This document shows, in pieces, positions 1 to 7,448 of a stretch of DNA of 36,154 nt (positions are counted from its first letter, which is position 1; each line of letters begins with the position of its first letter). The stretch is from Phycisphaeraceae bacterium. GTDB taxonomy: Bacteria; Planctomycetota; Phycisphaerae; Phycisphaerales; Zrk34. The stretch is from NCBI GenBank assembly GCA_028282685.1, contig JANQHK010000028.1, positions 1 to 36,154 of the forward strand. The letters are read 5' to 3'. A model generated the notes under the pieces. The model was given only the letters and a program-made list of their open reading frames with translations, had not been told where the DNA came from and searched no databases. Both the position numbers and the translations under genes were made by a program.

Positions 1-957
1 CGATGTTGACGCGGATACCCGGGGCGTGCGCGAGCGGTCCGCCGGGAGAACCTCGTCCGTGTTCTGCTGCGCCTTTGTGCCCACATCGCGGCGGTTGAAG
101 GCGAACATCGCCTCCAGCGCATCGGCCCGGATGGTCCGCTCTTCACTGACCACCTCGACATCATCGCGAAATGTCACCTGGTAATATTGCACCTGCCGCG
201 ATTCGTCTTGATCGTCGCGCTGCCGGGGTTCGGTCGATTCTCCCTGCTGGTTCAGCTCGGTTGGTTTTGCCTGTGACCGGGCTGTCCGATACGTCAGGTG
301 CTTGCCGTGCTGAATGCGCAGGTAGTCGATACGCTGCTCCGGCTCGTTGTACACCACCACCAGGCCGCGCCCGGAAAATTCCACCGCATGCTCGGCGGTA
401 GTCGGCGTGACCACGCGCACCGGACCGGTCGATTCGATCTTGCCCAGCATGATGTCGAAGTTCGCCTCATCCAGATGCGCGCTGAGCACGACGTCCGGCG
501 AGTCGGCAGACAGATCGGGTATGGCGCCGCGCTCGGCTTCGTAGATCCGAATCACCAGGTTGCCGCTGAACGTGCCGCGGCGCGGACGATCCCCCGGCGC
601 GACGAAGTAGCCCCGGTCCGAGCGCATCTCGATCACCCGATGCGGCGCCAGGTAAAAACGCGCCTTGGGTTTTTCCGCGTCGACTTCGCCTTCCTGGCGC
701 GGATTCAAGTGAGCGAAAAAGTATTCCTGCGTGAGGCGGCCGGTCTCGTCGGTCCGTTGCAGGTGCAGGTCCCACGATTCGCTCTTGATCGTTCCCGCCG
801 GCTGGGGGGCGATGTCCGTGTCAAACGGCGGAGGGTTTTCCGTGGCGTCTGTTGTCAGTTGATCGTCCTGCGACCGATCGGTCAGCGAACCGACCAGCAG
901 CACGATCAACAGCAGGGCCGCCAGAACTCCGGTGATGTAGGTCAGTCGTCGCAGCAT
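1..957 (-). CDS. lptC: LptC-like LPS-export protein, 3' end cut off by window edge
   Basis: The frame is open from an ATG at 957 to base 1 (319 codons, no stop), so the gene continues to the left of the window. The N-terminus has two arginines and then a hydrophobic segment at about residues 7-24, which fits a single membrane anchor with the rest in the periplasm. The remainder is polar and beta-rich, with segments such as FSGNLVIRIYE and VQYYQVTFRDDVEVV typical of LptC/LptA-type beta-jellyroll repeats. LptC family members bridge the inner-membrane LptBFG transporter and periplasmic LptA. The gene lies 19 bases downstream of kdsC, the same order as in the classical kdsD-kdsC-lptC-lptA-lptB operon, and this context is the strongest argument. 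Known LptC is about 190 aa; this protein is longer, so it may carry an added OstA/LptA-like part or be a phylum-specific relative. The fold assignment is inference from context and pattern. Confidence 0.72.
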   Translation of the reverse strand, partial: MLRRLTYITGVLAALLLIVLLVGSLTDRSQDDQLTTDATENPPPFDTDIAPQPAGTIKSESWDLHLQRTDETGRLTQEYFFAHLNPRQEGEVDAEKPKARFYLAPHRVIEMRSDRGYFVAPGDRPRRGTFSGNLVIRIYEAERGAIPDLSADSPDVVLSAHLDEANFDIMLGKIESTGPVRVVTPTTAEHAVEFSGRGLVVVYNEPEQRIDYLRIQHGKHLTYRTARSQAKPTELNQQGESTEPRQRDDQDESRQVQYYQVTFRDDVEVVSEERTIRADALEAMFAFNRRDVGTKAQQNTDEVLPADRSRTPRVSASTS

Positions 958-976
958 GCAACCATCCGTGTCTCGG

Positions 977-1483
977 CTACAGTCCGTAGCGCTCCAGGAC
1001 CCGGTCCCACAGGCCCTTCTCCTTGAGGACGTGCTCGACGGCCTCGCGTACGCAACCGCGCCCGCCTTTCGCCTCGGTCACCCGTTTCGCCACTTGGCGA
1101 ACCTCCGACACCGCATCGGCCGGGGCGATCGGCAGGGCCACCCGGCACAGCACCGGCAGATCGTTCAGATCGTCGCCGATGTAGACCACCTGTTCATCAC
1201 GGACGCCGACTCGCCGGCACAGGTTCTCGTAGCCGGTCAATTTATCCGCCGCGCCCAGCGTCACCAGGTCGATATCCAGTTCCATCGCCCGCAGGGTGAC
1301 CGCGCGCCCGCTGCGCGCCGATAACAGGCCGACCTGGAATCCGCAGCTCTGCCAGGCGCGGATGCCCATGCCGTCTTTGATGTTGAACCGCTGAACGGAC
1401 CGGCCGGTTTCGTCAATCAACAGCGACCCGTCGGTGAGCACACCGTCGACATCGAGAAGCAAAAGTTGGAGATCGTCGTACAT
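977..1483 (-). CDS. kdsC: 3-deoxy-D-manno-octulosonate 8-phosphate phosphatase KdsC
   Basis: A 168-aa HAD-superfamily phosphatase without a cap domain, the usual size for KdsC. Motif I is DVDGVLTDG (residues 11-19; nucleophile Asp11, general acid Asp13), motif II is SARSG (55-59), a lysine lies in the GAADKL segment (Lys81), and motif IV is GDDLND (103-108). KdsC removes phosphate from KDO-8-phosphate in the cytoplasm, giving KDO for lipid A core assembly. Its partner enzyme gene kdsD lies upstream on the same strand, separated only by the four-helix-bundle cassette. The ATG at 1483 directly follows that cassette's terminal repeat (ending about 1485), and the bases before the ATG show no Shine-Dalgarno sequence, so the cassette may have replaced the native leader. 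Identity is well supported by motifs and neighbours. Confidence 0.94.
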   Translation of the reverse strand: MYDDLQLLLLDVDGVLTDGSLLIDETGRSVQRFNIKDGMGIRAWQSCGFQVGLLSARSGRAVTLRAMELDIDLVTLGAADKLTGYENLCRRVGVRDEQVVYIGDDLNDLPVLCRVALPIAPADAVSEVRQVAKRVTEAKGGRGCVREAVEHVLKEKGLWDRVLERYGL

Positions 1484-1484
1484 G

Positions 1485-1971
1485 GGTTCAGTTTTTAGTG
1501 TTCAGTTTTCAGGGCCATCTGAAGGCCATTGCCGTTGGTTTGCAGGCAACTGTTTTTCATGATTTTTTTCCAGTCCGTTGAGCATTCTGACGCATTCCCT
1601 GTATCGGTTGCCGTATTCATTGTACTGCTCATCGCTGATATATCCCTGAAGCTTTGCGATGTACAGATGATGAATCGTTTCCAATGCTTCACCGCGTGAC
1701 CGATTTACTCCTTCGATACGATTTTTCACGTGTCGATCGCTGTGCTTTTCCGCAAGGTTGGCGGGTGCACTGTTTGAGGAACGCCGAATTTGCGAGGTTA
1801 ATGCGTATCGCTCGTCCTTGGGCCAAGGGGTGGACAATCGACAAATCTCCAAATGCAGTTGGCATAGTTTCTGATACACATGTAAGTCTTCAACAAGCAG
1901 TACCCGGCCCATATGGCGTCCCCTGTTGGTCTGGATATCTCTCCGTTTCCCACATCCTGAAAACTGAACAC
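1485..1971. repeat. Inverted-repeat-bounded cassette carrying a four-helix-bundle gene
   Basis: A 16-bp perfect inverted repeat closes this segment: GTGTTCAGTTTTCAGG at 1498-1513 and its exact reverse complement at 1956-1971. On the left it is part of a tandem array of four heptads (1487-1514) of the form TTCAGTT with variants. The segment fills the whole gap between the kdsD stop codon (1977-1979) and the kdsC start (1483). It is visibly more AT-rich than its surroundings. The enclosed gene's stop codon (1502-1504) lies within the left repeat. This looks like a discrete inserted unit; movement is inference. Confidence 0.8.
1502..1912 (-). CDS. Four-helix-bundle protein (23S rRNA intervening-sequence protein family)
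   Basis: 136 aa from the ATG at 1912, chosen because AGGGGA lies about 6 bases upstream and because the open frame above it reads through repeat sequence. The protein shows the family signature: a first helix (VYQKLCQLHLEI), then ERYALTSQIRRSSNSAPANLAEKH (about residues 35-58, matching the usual LTSQIRRAAVSIPANIAEG), and later helices containing GEALETIHHLYIAKLQGYIS. Members are encoded in 23S rRNA intervening sequences, and relatives (Avd) serve as accessory proteins of diversity-generating retroelements; most copies, like this one, are stand-alone with unknown role. The usual glycine after ANIAE is replaced (LAEKHSD). The gene sits inside an inverted-repeat cassette in the KDO operon, and its base composition differs from the neighbours. 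No reverse transcriptase or variable repeat is visible nearby. Confidence 0.88.
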   Translation of the reverse strand: MGRVLLVEDLHVYQKLCQLHLEICRLSTPWPKDERYALTSQIRRSSNSAPANLAEKHSDRHVKNRIEGVNRSRGEALETIHHLYIAKLQGYISDEQYNEYGNRYRECVRMLNGLEKNHEKQLPANQRQWPSDGPEN

Positions 1972-1976
1972 GAACT

Positions 1977-2993
1977 CTATTCCTCAATCACCTTCAGCGC
2001 CATCAGGTCCTGCACGTCGATCAGGCCGACGGGTTGGTCGTCGGCGTCGACCACGGGCAATTCGTCCACGCGGTGCTCGCGCACCATCTGCACGGCATCG
2101 CGGACCAGCGCATCGCGGTTCAGTCGGCGGGGATGGGCCGTCATCACCTCGGCCACGGGAAGGGCCAGCGCGGCCGGACCGTCGTCGATCAGCCGACGTC
2201 GCAGATCGGCATCGGTGAAGATGCCGGAGAGTTTACCGGCGCTGTCGACCAGCAGCACCGCGCCGGCGCGCCGGTTCTTTGCGGCCTCGTGCAGCACCCG
2301 CTCGACGGTCTGGTCATCGCGGACCAGCGGCAGGTTCTGCCGGGCCTTGAATCGTAGGACCTGCGTGATGGGCATCATCATGCGCCCGAGCGATCCGCCG
2401 GGATGCCGCTTGGCGAAATCGTCGGCGGAGAAGTCGCTGGCTGCGCTGACCGTCAGCGCCAGCGCATCGCCGAGCGCAAGCATCGCGGTGGTGGAGGCGG
2501 TGGGGGCCAGTTGGTGGGTGCAGGCCTCGGTCACATCCCCCACGCGCAGCGCACAGTCGGCGATGCGCGCCAGGTGGCAGTCGGCCCGGCCGGTGATGGC
2601 GATCACGTTGACTCCGTCTTGGCGGACCAGCGCCGCCAGCGCCAGCACTTCATCGGTCTGTCCGCCGTAGCTGAGCAAAAGCAGCAGGTCCTCGGCGCGG
2701 ATGCGGCCGAGATCGCCGTGCATTGCCTCGGTGGGGTGCAGGAAATGGCTGGGTGTGCCGGTGGAGGCGAACGTGGCCGAGATTTTCCGCGCGATGATCC
2801 CGCTCTTGCCCAGCCCGCCGACCAGCACGTTGCCCCGGCAATTCAGGATCAACTGCACGGCCCGGTCGAACTGCTCATCGAGCTGACCGATCACGCCGGT
2901 CACGGCCGCGGCCTCGGCGCGCAGCACATGCTTGGCCTGTTGGCGCGGCGGTGCATCGGAAGGGGCAGGTGTCGAAGCGGGATTTTGGCCCAT
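1977..2993 (-). CDS. kdsD: Arabinose-5-phosphate isomerase KdsD
   Basis: 338 aa, close to the 328 aa of E. coli KdsD. An N-terminal SIS sugar-isomerase domain (about residues 40-175) contains GGLGKSGIIARK (59-70), SYGGQTDE (108-115) and the family hallmark FAKRHPGGSLGR (193-204). Two CBS domains follow (about 215-272 and 280-336). The enzyme converts ribulose-5-phosphate to arabinose-5-phosphate, the first committed step of KDO synthesis in the cytoplasm. The ATG at 2993 is chosen because GGAG lies six bases upstream and the protein then starts like its relatives; the frame stays open further upstream but only as antisense of scpA. The gene heads the minus-strand kdsD-kdsC-lptC group and is transcribed divergently from scpA across a 93-base gap. 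Confidence 0.95.
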   Translation of the reverse strand: MGQNPASTPAPSDAPPRQQAKHVLRAEAAAVTGVIGQLDEQFDRAVQLILNCRGNVLVGGLGKSGIIARKISATFASTGTPSHFLHPTEAMHGDLGRIRAEDLLLLLSYGGQTDEVLALAALVRQDGVNVIAITGRADCHLARIADCALRVGDVTEACTHQLAPTASTTAMLALGDALALTVSAASDFSADDFAKRHPGGSLGRMMMPITQVLRFKARQNLPLVRDDQTVERVLHEAAKNRRAGAVLLVDSAGKLSGIFTDADLRRRLIDDGPAALALPVAEVMTAHPRRLNRDALVRDAVQMVREHRVDELPVVDADDQPVGLIDVQDLMALKVIEE

Positions 2994-3007
2994 GTCGGCT
3001 CCACGGG

Positions 3008-3022
3008 TACACTTAAAGTGTA
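3008..3022. promoter_or_regulatory. Palindrome between divergent kdsD and scpA
   Basis: TACACTT and its reverse complement AAGTGTA are separated by one base, in the 93-base space between the two divergent start codons. Read on the minus strand it contains TTACACT, a plausible weak -10 for kdsD; a similar GGTTACACTTT occurs 20 bases before the speA start. It could be an operator or part of a promoter. Sequence symmetry is clear; function is a guess. Confidence 0.3.
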
Positions 3023-3086
3023 ACCAACCATTATCACGGCGGCGAGCGAACGGTTCAACGCGCCGCTGCGGACCACGGAAGCGCCC

Positions 3087-4070
3087 ATGAACGATTACCG
3101 CGTGGAACTGGATATTTATCACGGCCCGCTCGATCTGCTGCTCTACCTGATCAAGCGCGACGAGGTCGATATCCACGACATTCCCATCGCGCACATTACC
3201 GAACAGTACATGCAGTACCTGCACTCCCTGCGCGAGTTGGATATCAACCTGGCCGGGGAATTTCTCGTCATGGCCGCGACGCTCATGGAAATCAAGTCCG
3301 CCATGATGATGCCCCTCGAAGCCGGCGAAGGCGAAGACGCCCTGGCCGGTCCGGCGGAAGATCCCACCGACCCGCGCTACGAGCTGGTGCAGCAGTTGCT
3401 GGCCTACAAGCGCTACAAGGATGCCGCAACGCAACTGGAGCACCGCCGCGAAGATTTCACCGCGCGCTTCCCGCGCATCCCCGTGCCCGATGAGCCGGAC
3501 AAGGAACGGATGCCCGAGCTGGACCTGGAAGACGTGCAACTCTGGGACCTGGTCGAAGCGTTCGGCCGACTCATGGAGCAGGTCGGCGACCACGGCCCGG
3601 TGCACGAAGTGGTCGACGACGACACGCCGGTCGAACTGCACATGACCGATCTCGTCGATCGGCTCGAGCGCGACGGGTCGATGACATTGCAGCAGGTCTT
3701 TGAAGGGCGCAGCCGCGGGCAGAGGGTCGGCCTGTTCCTGGCGATGCTTGAATTGACGCGCCAGCGCCGCCTGGATATCCGCCAGGATCGGATTAACGGG
3801 GAGATCGCCCTGTCCCTGCGCAGCGCCGAGGAAGTCCGGGCCATCCACGCCGCCGAGGCCGATGCGCCCGATCGCGAAAAGGCCGATCCGAATCAGCCCG
3901 ACGATTACGACTGGCCCGATGCCCGCAGCCGCGAGCGTTACGCCAAGCGCATCGACCGCCGCGCCAAGGGACAAAAGGTCGAAGAGGACGCCGAACTCGA
4001 AGCCGACATCGCCGAACTCGAAGCCGAGGAAGGCAACGAGGAGGATTTCACCACGGAAGACACGGAGTAG
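3087..4070 (+). CDS. scpA: Segregation and condensation protein A (ScpA)
   Basis: A 327-aa kleisin subunit of the SMC-ScpAB condensin, which organises and segregates the chromosome. The N-terminal signature YHGPLDLLLYLIKRDEVDIH (about residues 11-30) is the ScpA SMC-neck-binding region, followed by helices ending MAATLMEIKSAMMMP. A variable acidic middle follows, then a winged-helix-like segment (about 195-245, DGSMTLQQVFEGRSRGQRVG and onward). GGAAG lies 7 bases before the ATG. The C-terminus carries an unusual extension of about 60 charged residues, rich in D, E and R, that ends in FTTEDTE. That last heptapeptide is encoded by a CCACGGAA/ACACGGAG octad repeat of the type dispersed in this genome, so the extreme tail appears to be repeat-derived. 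scpB is not in the window. Function assignment is firm; the tail's role is unknown. Confidence 0.95.
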   Translation: MNDYRVELDIYHGPLDLLLYLIKRDEVDIHDIPIAHITEQYMQYLHSLRELDINLAGEFLVMAATLMEIKSAMMMPLEAGEGEDALAGPAEDPTDPRYELVQQLLAYKRYKDAATQLEHRREDFTARFPRIPVPDEPDKERMPELDLEDVQLWDLVEAFGRLMEQVGDHGPVHEVVDDDTPVELHMTDLVDRLERDGSMTLQQVFEGRSRGQRVGLFLAMLELTRQRRLDIRQDRINGEIALSLRSAEEVRAIHAAEADAPDREKADPNQPDDYDWPDARSRERYAKRIDRRAKGQKVEEDAELEADIAELEAEEGNEEDFTTEDTE

Positions 4071-4091
4071 GATCGTATTGGATATCGTGAT

Positions 4092-4121
4092 GTTTAGCGG
4101 TCGATCGTAGATCGACGTTTT
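4092..4121 (+). terminator. Possible weak terminator after scpA, part of a dispersed repeat
   Basis: GTCGATC - GTA - GATCGAC forms a perfect 7-bp hairpin (4100-4116) followed by GTTTT. The 26 bases at 4092-4117 recur at 16053-16078 with one difference, so this is also a member of a dispersed hairpin repeat. The T-run is short, so termination is uncertain. Confidence 0.4.
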
Positions 4122-4188
4122 CCTCCGCAGCGCGTTCTGTTTTTCTGCTTCAGCGCGTCGGATGCGGTGGTGTGCTCCCGGGAAGCGG

Positions 4189-4207
4189 CGCAGGCGTTCC
4201 GCCTGCG
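4189..4207. repeat. Intergenic hairpin upstream of speA
   Basis: CGCAGGCG - TTC - CGCCTGCG is a perfect 8-bp hairpin with a three-base loop. It has no T-tract on either side, so it does not look like an intrinsic terminator. It lies in the 230-base scpA-speA gap, which otherwise holds only the hairpin at 4100-4116 and a possible TTACACT promoter element at 4284-4290. Confidence 0.5.
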
Positions 4208-4300
4208 ATCGTCAACACCTTTCATAGCCGAGACGGCCGTGCCACGGTTCAGCTCCCCGCCGAATGACATACCTGCACAACTTGGTTACACTTTCGCGCG

Positions 4301-6250
4301 ATGAGTCCCACACCGCCTCCGCAACCGATTCCCGATGATGGTCAATGGTCGCCCAAACGCTCGGCAGAGTTGTATCGCGTGGACGGCTGGTCCGGCGGGT
4401 TCTTCGATGTCAACGAAATCGGGCACGTGATCTGCAAACCCACGCGCGACGATCAACCCGCGCTCGATCTCCATGAAATCGTGGAGGGCATGGTCGAGCG
4501 CGGTTTCAGTCCGCCGATCATCCTGGCGTTTCCTGATCTGCTGGCCCGTCGCATGGCCGACTTGCGCGATGCGTTCCGGGCCGCCATCAAAGAATGCGAA
4601 TACCGGGGCGACTACGCCGGCCTCTATCCCATCAAGGTCAACCAGCAGCGGTTTCTGGTCGACCAGATCGAGCGTTTCGGGCGCGATCTGGACTTGGGGT
4701 TGGAAGTCGGCTCGAAGCCGGAGCTGCTGGCCGTGCTGGGCATGACCTGTCAGACGCCCGAACGGCTGATCGTCTGCAACGGCTTCAAGGAACGGCGCTA
4801 CGTCGAGCACATCATGCTGGCGACCAAGCTCGGCCGTCGGGTGGTCAGCGTCATTGAAAACCTCAACGAACTGGACCTTGTCATTGAACTGGCGCAGGCC
4901 TATGACGTACGGCCGATCATCGGCGTGCGGGCGCTGATTTCCCAGGTGGGCCCGGGGCGGTGGGGCGTTTCCTCGGGCGAGCGGGCGAAGTTCGGCCTTT
5001 CCGCGCCGGGAATTCTGCGCGTGGTGGAACGTCTCGAACAAGCCGACCTGCTCGACGCCCTGCAACTGATCCACTGCCACATGGGTTCGCAGCTCAGCGA
5101 CATCCGCGCGATCAACGCCGGCGTGAACGAACTGGCGCGCGTCTATGCCGAGCTGTGCAAACTGGGCGCGCCGATGCGCTACATCGATGTCGGAGGGGGG
5201 ATGGGGATCGACTACGACGGTTCGCAGACCGCCTGGGATTTCTCGGTGAACTACACCATGGAGGAGTACGCCGCCAACGTGGTGTACCGCGTGATGAGCG
5301 TCTGCGATGAAGCGGAGGTGGCGCATCCGACGATTCTCACCGAGGCCGGGCGCGCCATGGTCGCGCACCACAGCGTACTGGTGTTCAACGTACTGGGCGC
5401 CAATTGCACCGAGCGCCACCTGCCGCCGGATGACTTTTCGTTGGGCGACCTGTCCGACGAGCCGCCGCGTCCGCTGGAAGATCTGGCCGAAGCGCGGGAC
5501 GACATCACCGCCGCCAACGCCCTCGAACGCTTCCACGATGCGCAGCAGGCGCGCGAAGAGGCGCTGACCCTGTTCAACGTCGGCCACCTGTCCCTGGAGC
5601 ATCGCGCCCTGGCCGATCGACTCTACTGGGCGATCTGCCTGGAGATTCGCGCGCTGCTGGGACAGCTCGATCCGTTGCCCGAGGAGTTGGCCGAACTGCC
5701 GCAGACGATGGCCGACCTGTATTTCGTGAATATGTCGATCTTTCAGTCGCTGCCGGACAGTTGGGCGATCGATCAGGTGTTTCCGATGATGCCGATCCAT
5801 CGACTCGATGAAAAGCCGGACCGCCGGGGTACGCTGGCCGACATCACCTGCGATTCCGATGGCAAGGTCAATCGTTTCGTTGACTACCAGGACGTGGCCG
5901 CCTCACTGCCGTTGCACGCGCTCCAGCCGGGCGAGCCCTATTACCTGGCCGCGTTCCTGATCGGCGCCTACCAGGAAACGCTGGGCGATCTGCACAACCT
6001 GTTCGGCGATACGCATGTGGTGCACGTGGGGATCGGCGAGGACGGAGGATGGGAGGCGCGCGCGTTCGTCGAGGGCGATAGCGTCGAGGAAGTGCTCGGT
6101 TATCTCCAGTACGAGCCGCGCAAACTCTACGAAGCGGTGCGCTGGGATTGCGAACGCTCGGTGCGCGCCGGACGCATGACCGTCGCCGACAGCCGCACGC
6201 TTCTCAAGACCTACGAACGGGGGCTGGAAGGGTATACGTATTTGGAATAA
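4301..6250 (+). CDS. speA: Biosynthetic arginine decarboxylase SpeA
   Basis: 649 aa (E. coli SpeA 658 aa). A PLP-dependent alanine-racemase-fold enzyme that converts arginine to agmatine, the first step of the agmatine route to putrescine. The PLP lysine lies in LYPIKVNQQR (Lys112). Other family motifs are LIHCHMGSQLSDIRAIN (about 256-272), YIDVGGGMGIDYDGS (294-308, the phosphate-binding glycine loop), TILTEAGRAMVAHHSVLVF (about 345-363) and the C-terminal GAYQETLGDLHNLFGDTHVVHV (about 563-584). Full length with no breaks. The ATG at 4301 fits the family start; no clear Shine-Dalgarno is seen. speB follows on the same strand after 166 bases, but that space holds a roughly 100-bp repeat element, so co-transcription is uncertain. 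Confidence 0.97.
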   Translation: MSPTPPPQPIPDDGQWSPKRSAELYRVDGWSGGFFDVNEIGHVICKPTRDDQPALDLHEIVEGMVERGFSPPIILAFPDLLARRMADLRDAFRAAIKECEYRGDYAGLYPIKVNQQRFLVDQIERFGRDLDLGLEVGSKPELLAVLGMTCQTPERLIVCNGFKERRYVEHIMLATKLGRRVVSVIENLNELDLVIELAQAYDVRPIIGVRALISQVGPGRWGVSSGERAKFGLSAPGILRVVERLEQADLLDALQLIHCHMGSQLSDIRAINAGVNELARVYAELCKLGAPMRYIDVGGGMGIDYDGSQTAWDFSVNYTMEEYAANVVYRVMSVCDEAEVAHPTILTEAGRAMVAHHSVLVFNVLGANCTERHLPPDDFSLGDLSDEPPRPLEDLAEARDDITAANALERFHDAQQAREEALTLFNVGHLSLEHRALADRLYWAICLEIRALLGQLDPLPEELAELPQTMADLYFVNMSIFQSLPDSWAIDQVFPMMPIHRLDEKPDRRGTLADITCDSDGKVNRFVDYQDVAASLPLHALQPGEPYYLAAFLIGAYQETLGDLHNLFGDTHVVHVGIGEDGGWEARAFVEGDSVEEVLGYLQYEPRKLYEAVRWDCERSVRAGRMTVADSRTLLKTYERGLEGYTYLE

Positions 6251-6251
6251 C

Positions 6252-6412
6252 TAACCGCAAAGGAATATTTGACAGGATGAACAGGATCAAAAGGATGGTA
6301 AGAACGACGACCGGTCAGGTTAATTGCAGCCGGATATTTCATCCTGTTAATCCTGTCAAAAAAAATTCTGGGTCCCTGGCGTTTCTTTGCGCTCTTTGCG
6401 GTTCGAGGTAAC
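6252..6412. repeat. Left copy of the inverted element flanking speB
   Basis: The core 6262-6365 matches, as reverse complement, 7311-7414 with about five mismatches and one indel in roughly 104 bases. The copy has its own terminal inverted repeats (TTTGACAGGATGAACAGGAT at one end, 19 of 20 matching at the other). At its left end the words are strict nonads of the form AACAGGATG. CCGCAAAG at 6255-6262 and CTTTGCGG-type words at 6384-6402 border the core. It begins two bases after the speA stop codon and ends just before the speB Shine-Dalgarno. Confidence 0.9.
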
Positions 6413-6416
6413 TCCC

Positions 6417-7280
6417 ATGAACGTGATGCGATTCGGCGATTTGCCCGATGAATTGGCTGACTTCGAGCGTGCGGCGGTCGCCGTCCTGCCCGTGCCGTAC
6501 GATGGCACCAGCACCTGGCGCAAGGGCGCCGATCACGGCCCGCAGGCCATTCTCGAAGCATCGGCCAACATGGAACTCTACGACCTGCCCACACGCAGCG
6601 ATGTTTCGCAGCGCGGCATCGTCACGCTCGAACCGCTGGTCTGCGACGCCGGGCCGGAGGTGCTGACCGAACGGATCGACCGGCACATCACCAACCTGCT
6701 GACCGCGGACAAGTTCCCGGTGATACTCGGCGGAGAACATACGGTATCGATCGGCGCGATACTCGCCGCCGCCCGTCGGCATGCCGATCTCTCGGTGCTC
6801 CAGATCGACGCCCACGCCGACACGCGCGAAACCTATGAAGGGTCGCCGTTCAATCACGCCTGCGTGATGGCGCGCGCCCGCGAAGTGGCGTCCATCGTGC
6901 AGGTCGGTATCCGTTCCATGGACGAAAGCGAAGCGGCTCATATCGATCCGCAGCGTTTCTTCCCCGCACACCGGATTGTCGACAACGATGACCGATGGAT
7001 GGATGATGCGATCGACCGGTTGACCGATCACATCTACGTGACCATCGATCTCGACGCGTTCGATTCTTCGATCATGCCGGCCACGGGCACGCCGGAACCG
7101 GGCGGCCTGGATTGGCGCACCGTCGAAACGCTGCTGGAACGCTTGTGCGCCGGCGGCAAACGCGTGGTGGGCTTCGATGTGGTGGAGCTGCTGCCGACGC
7201 CGGGCCTGCATGCCTGCGACTTTCTCGCCGCGAAGCTGGTGTACCGGTTTCTGTCGATGATCTTTGCGGGGAAAGACTAA
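6417..7280 (+). CDS. speB: Agmatinase (ureohydrolase family) SpeB
   Basis: 287 aa from the ATG at 6417, preceded by GAGG at 8 bases; an in-frame TTG further upstream lies inside the repeat and is not used. A binuclear manganese ureohydrolase: GGEHT (105-109), DAHADTR (131-137), FNHACVM (145-151) and TIDLDAFDSSIMP (209-221) supply the metal ligands His108, Asp131, His133, Asp135, Asp211 and Asp213. It should hydrolyse agmatine to putrescine and urea. Neighbouring speA makes this substrate choice more likely than arginase or formimidoglutamase, which share the motifs. The gene is enclosed by two inverted copies of a roughly 104-bp repeat element. Confidence 0.93.
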   Translation: MNVMRFGDLPDELADFERAAVAVLPVPYDGTSTWRKGADHGPQAILEASANMELYDLPTRSDVSQRGIVTLEPLVCDAGPEVLTERIDRHITNLLTADKFPVILGGEHTVSIGAILAAARRHADLSVLQIDAHADTRETYEGSPFNHACVMARAREVASIVQVGIRSMDESEAAHIDPQRFFPAHRIVDNDDRWMDDAIDRLTDHIYVTIDLDAFDSSIMPATGTPEPGGLDWRTVETLLERLCAGGKRVVGFDVVELLPTPGLHACDFLAAKLVYRFLSMIFAGKD

Positions 7281-7290
7281 CCGAAAAATG

Positions 7291-7443
7291 CGCAAAGAAC
7301 GCGGAGTTTATTTTTTTGACAGGATTAACAGGATGAAATATTCGGCTTCAATTAACCTGACCGGTAATCGTTCTTAACCATCCATTTGATCCTGTTCATC
7401 CTGTCAAATATTCCTCTGCGCTGCTTCGTGATCTTTGCGGTTA
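7291..7443. repeat. Right copy of the inverted element flanking speB
   Basis: The core 7311-7414 is the reverse complement of 6262-6365 (about 94% identity counted by eye). CTTTGCGGTTA at 7433-7443 is the exact reverse complement of 6252-6262, the outermost words of the left copy. The element lies between the convergent stop codons of speB (7278-7280) and the deoxyhypusine-synthase-like gene (7449-7451), where its hairpin could also act as a bidirectional transcription block. Confidence 0.9.
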
Positions 7444-7448
7444 CAGTT

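Noticed and set aside
1487-1971. Diversity-generating retroelement around the four-helix-bundle gene
   Set aside because: No reverse transcriptase, template repeat or variable repeat is visible; family membership alone is not enough.
1913-1987. 25-codon N-terminal extension of the four-helix-bundle protein
   Set aside because: It covers the inverted repeat and part of the leader; the ATG at 1912 has a Shine-Dalgarno.
2994-3974. About 327 extra codons in frame upstream of kdsD on the minus strand
   Set aside because: They are antisense to scpA and show no domain; the ATG at 2993 has a Shine-Dalgarno and a normal family start.
4286-5800. 504-codon minus-strand frame opposite speA
   Set aside because: Antisense shadow with no recognisable motifs, rich in His, Arg and Gln as expected from GC-rich antisense.
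6252-7443. Insertion sequence with transposase around speB
   Set aside because: The repeats are too short to encode a transposase and none is in the window; at most a non-autonomous element.
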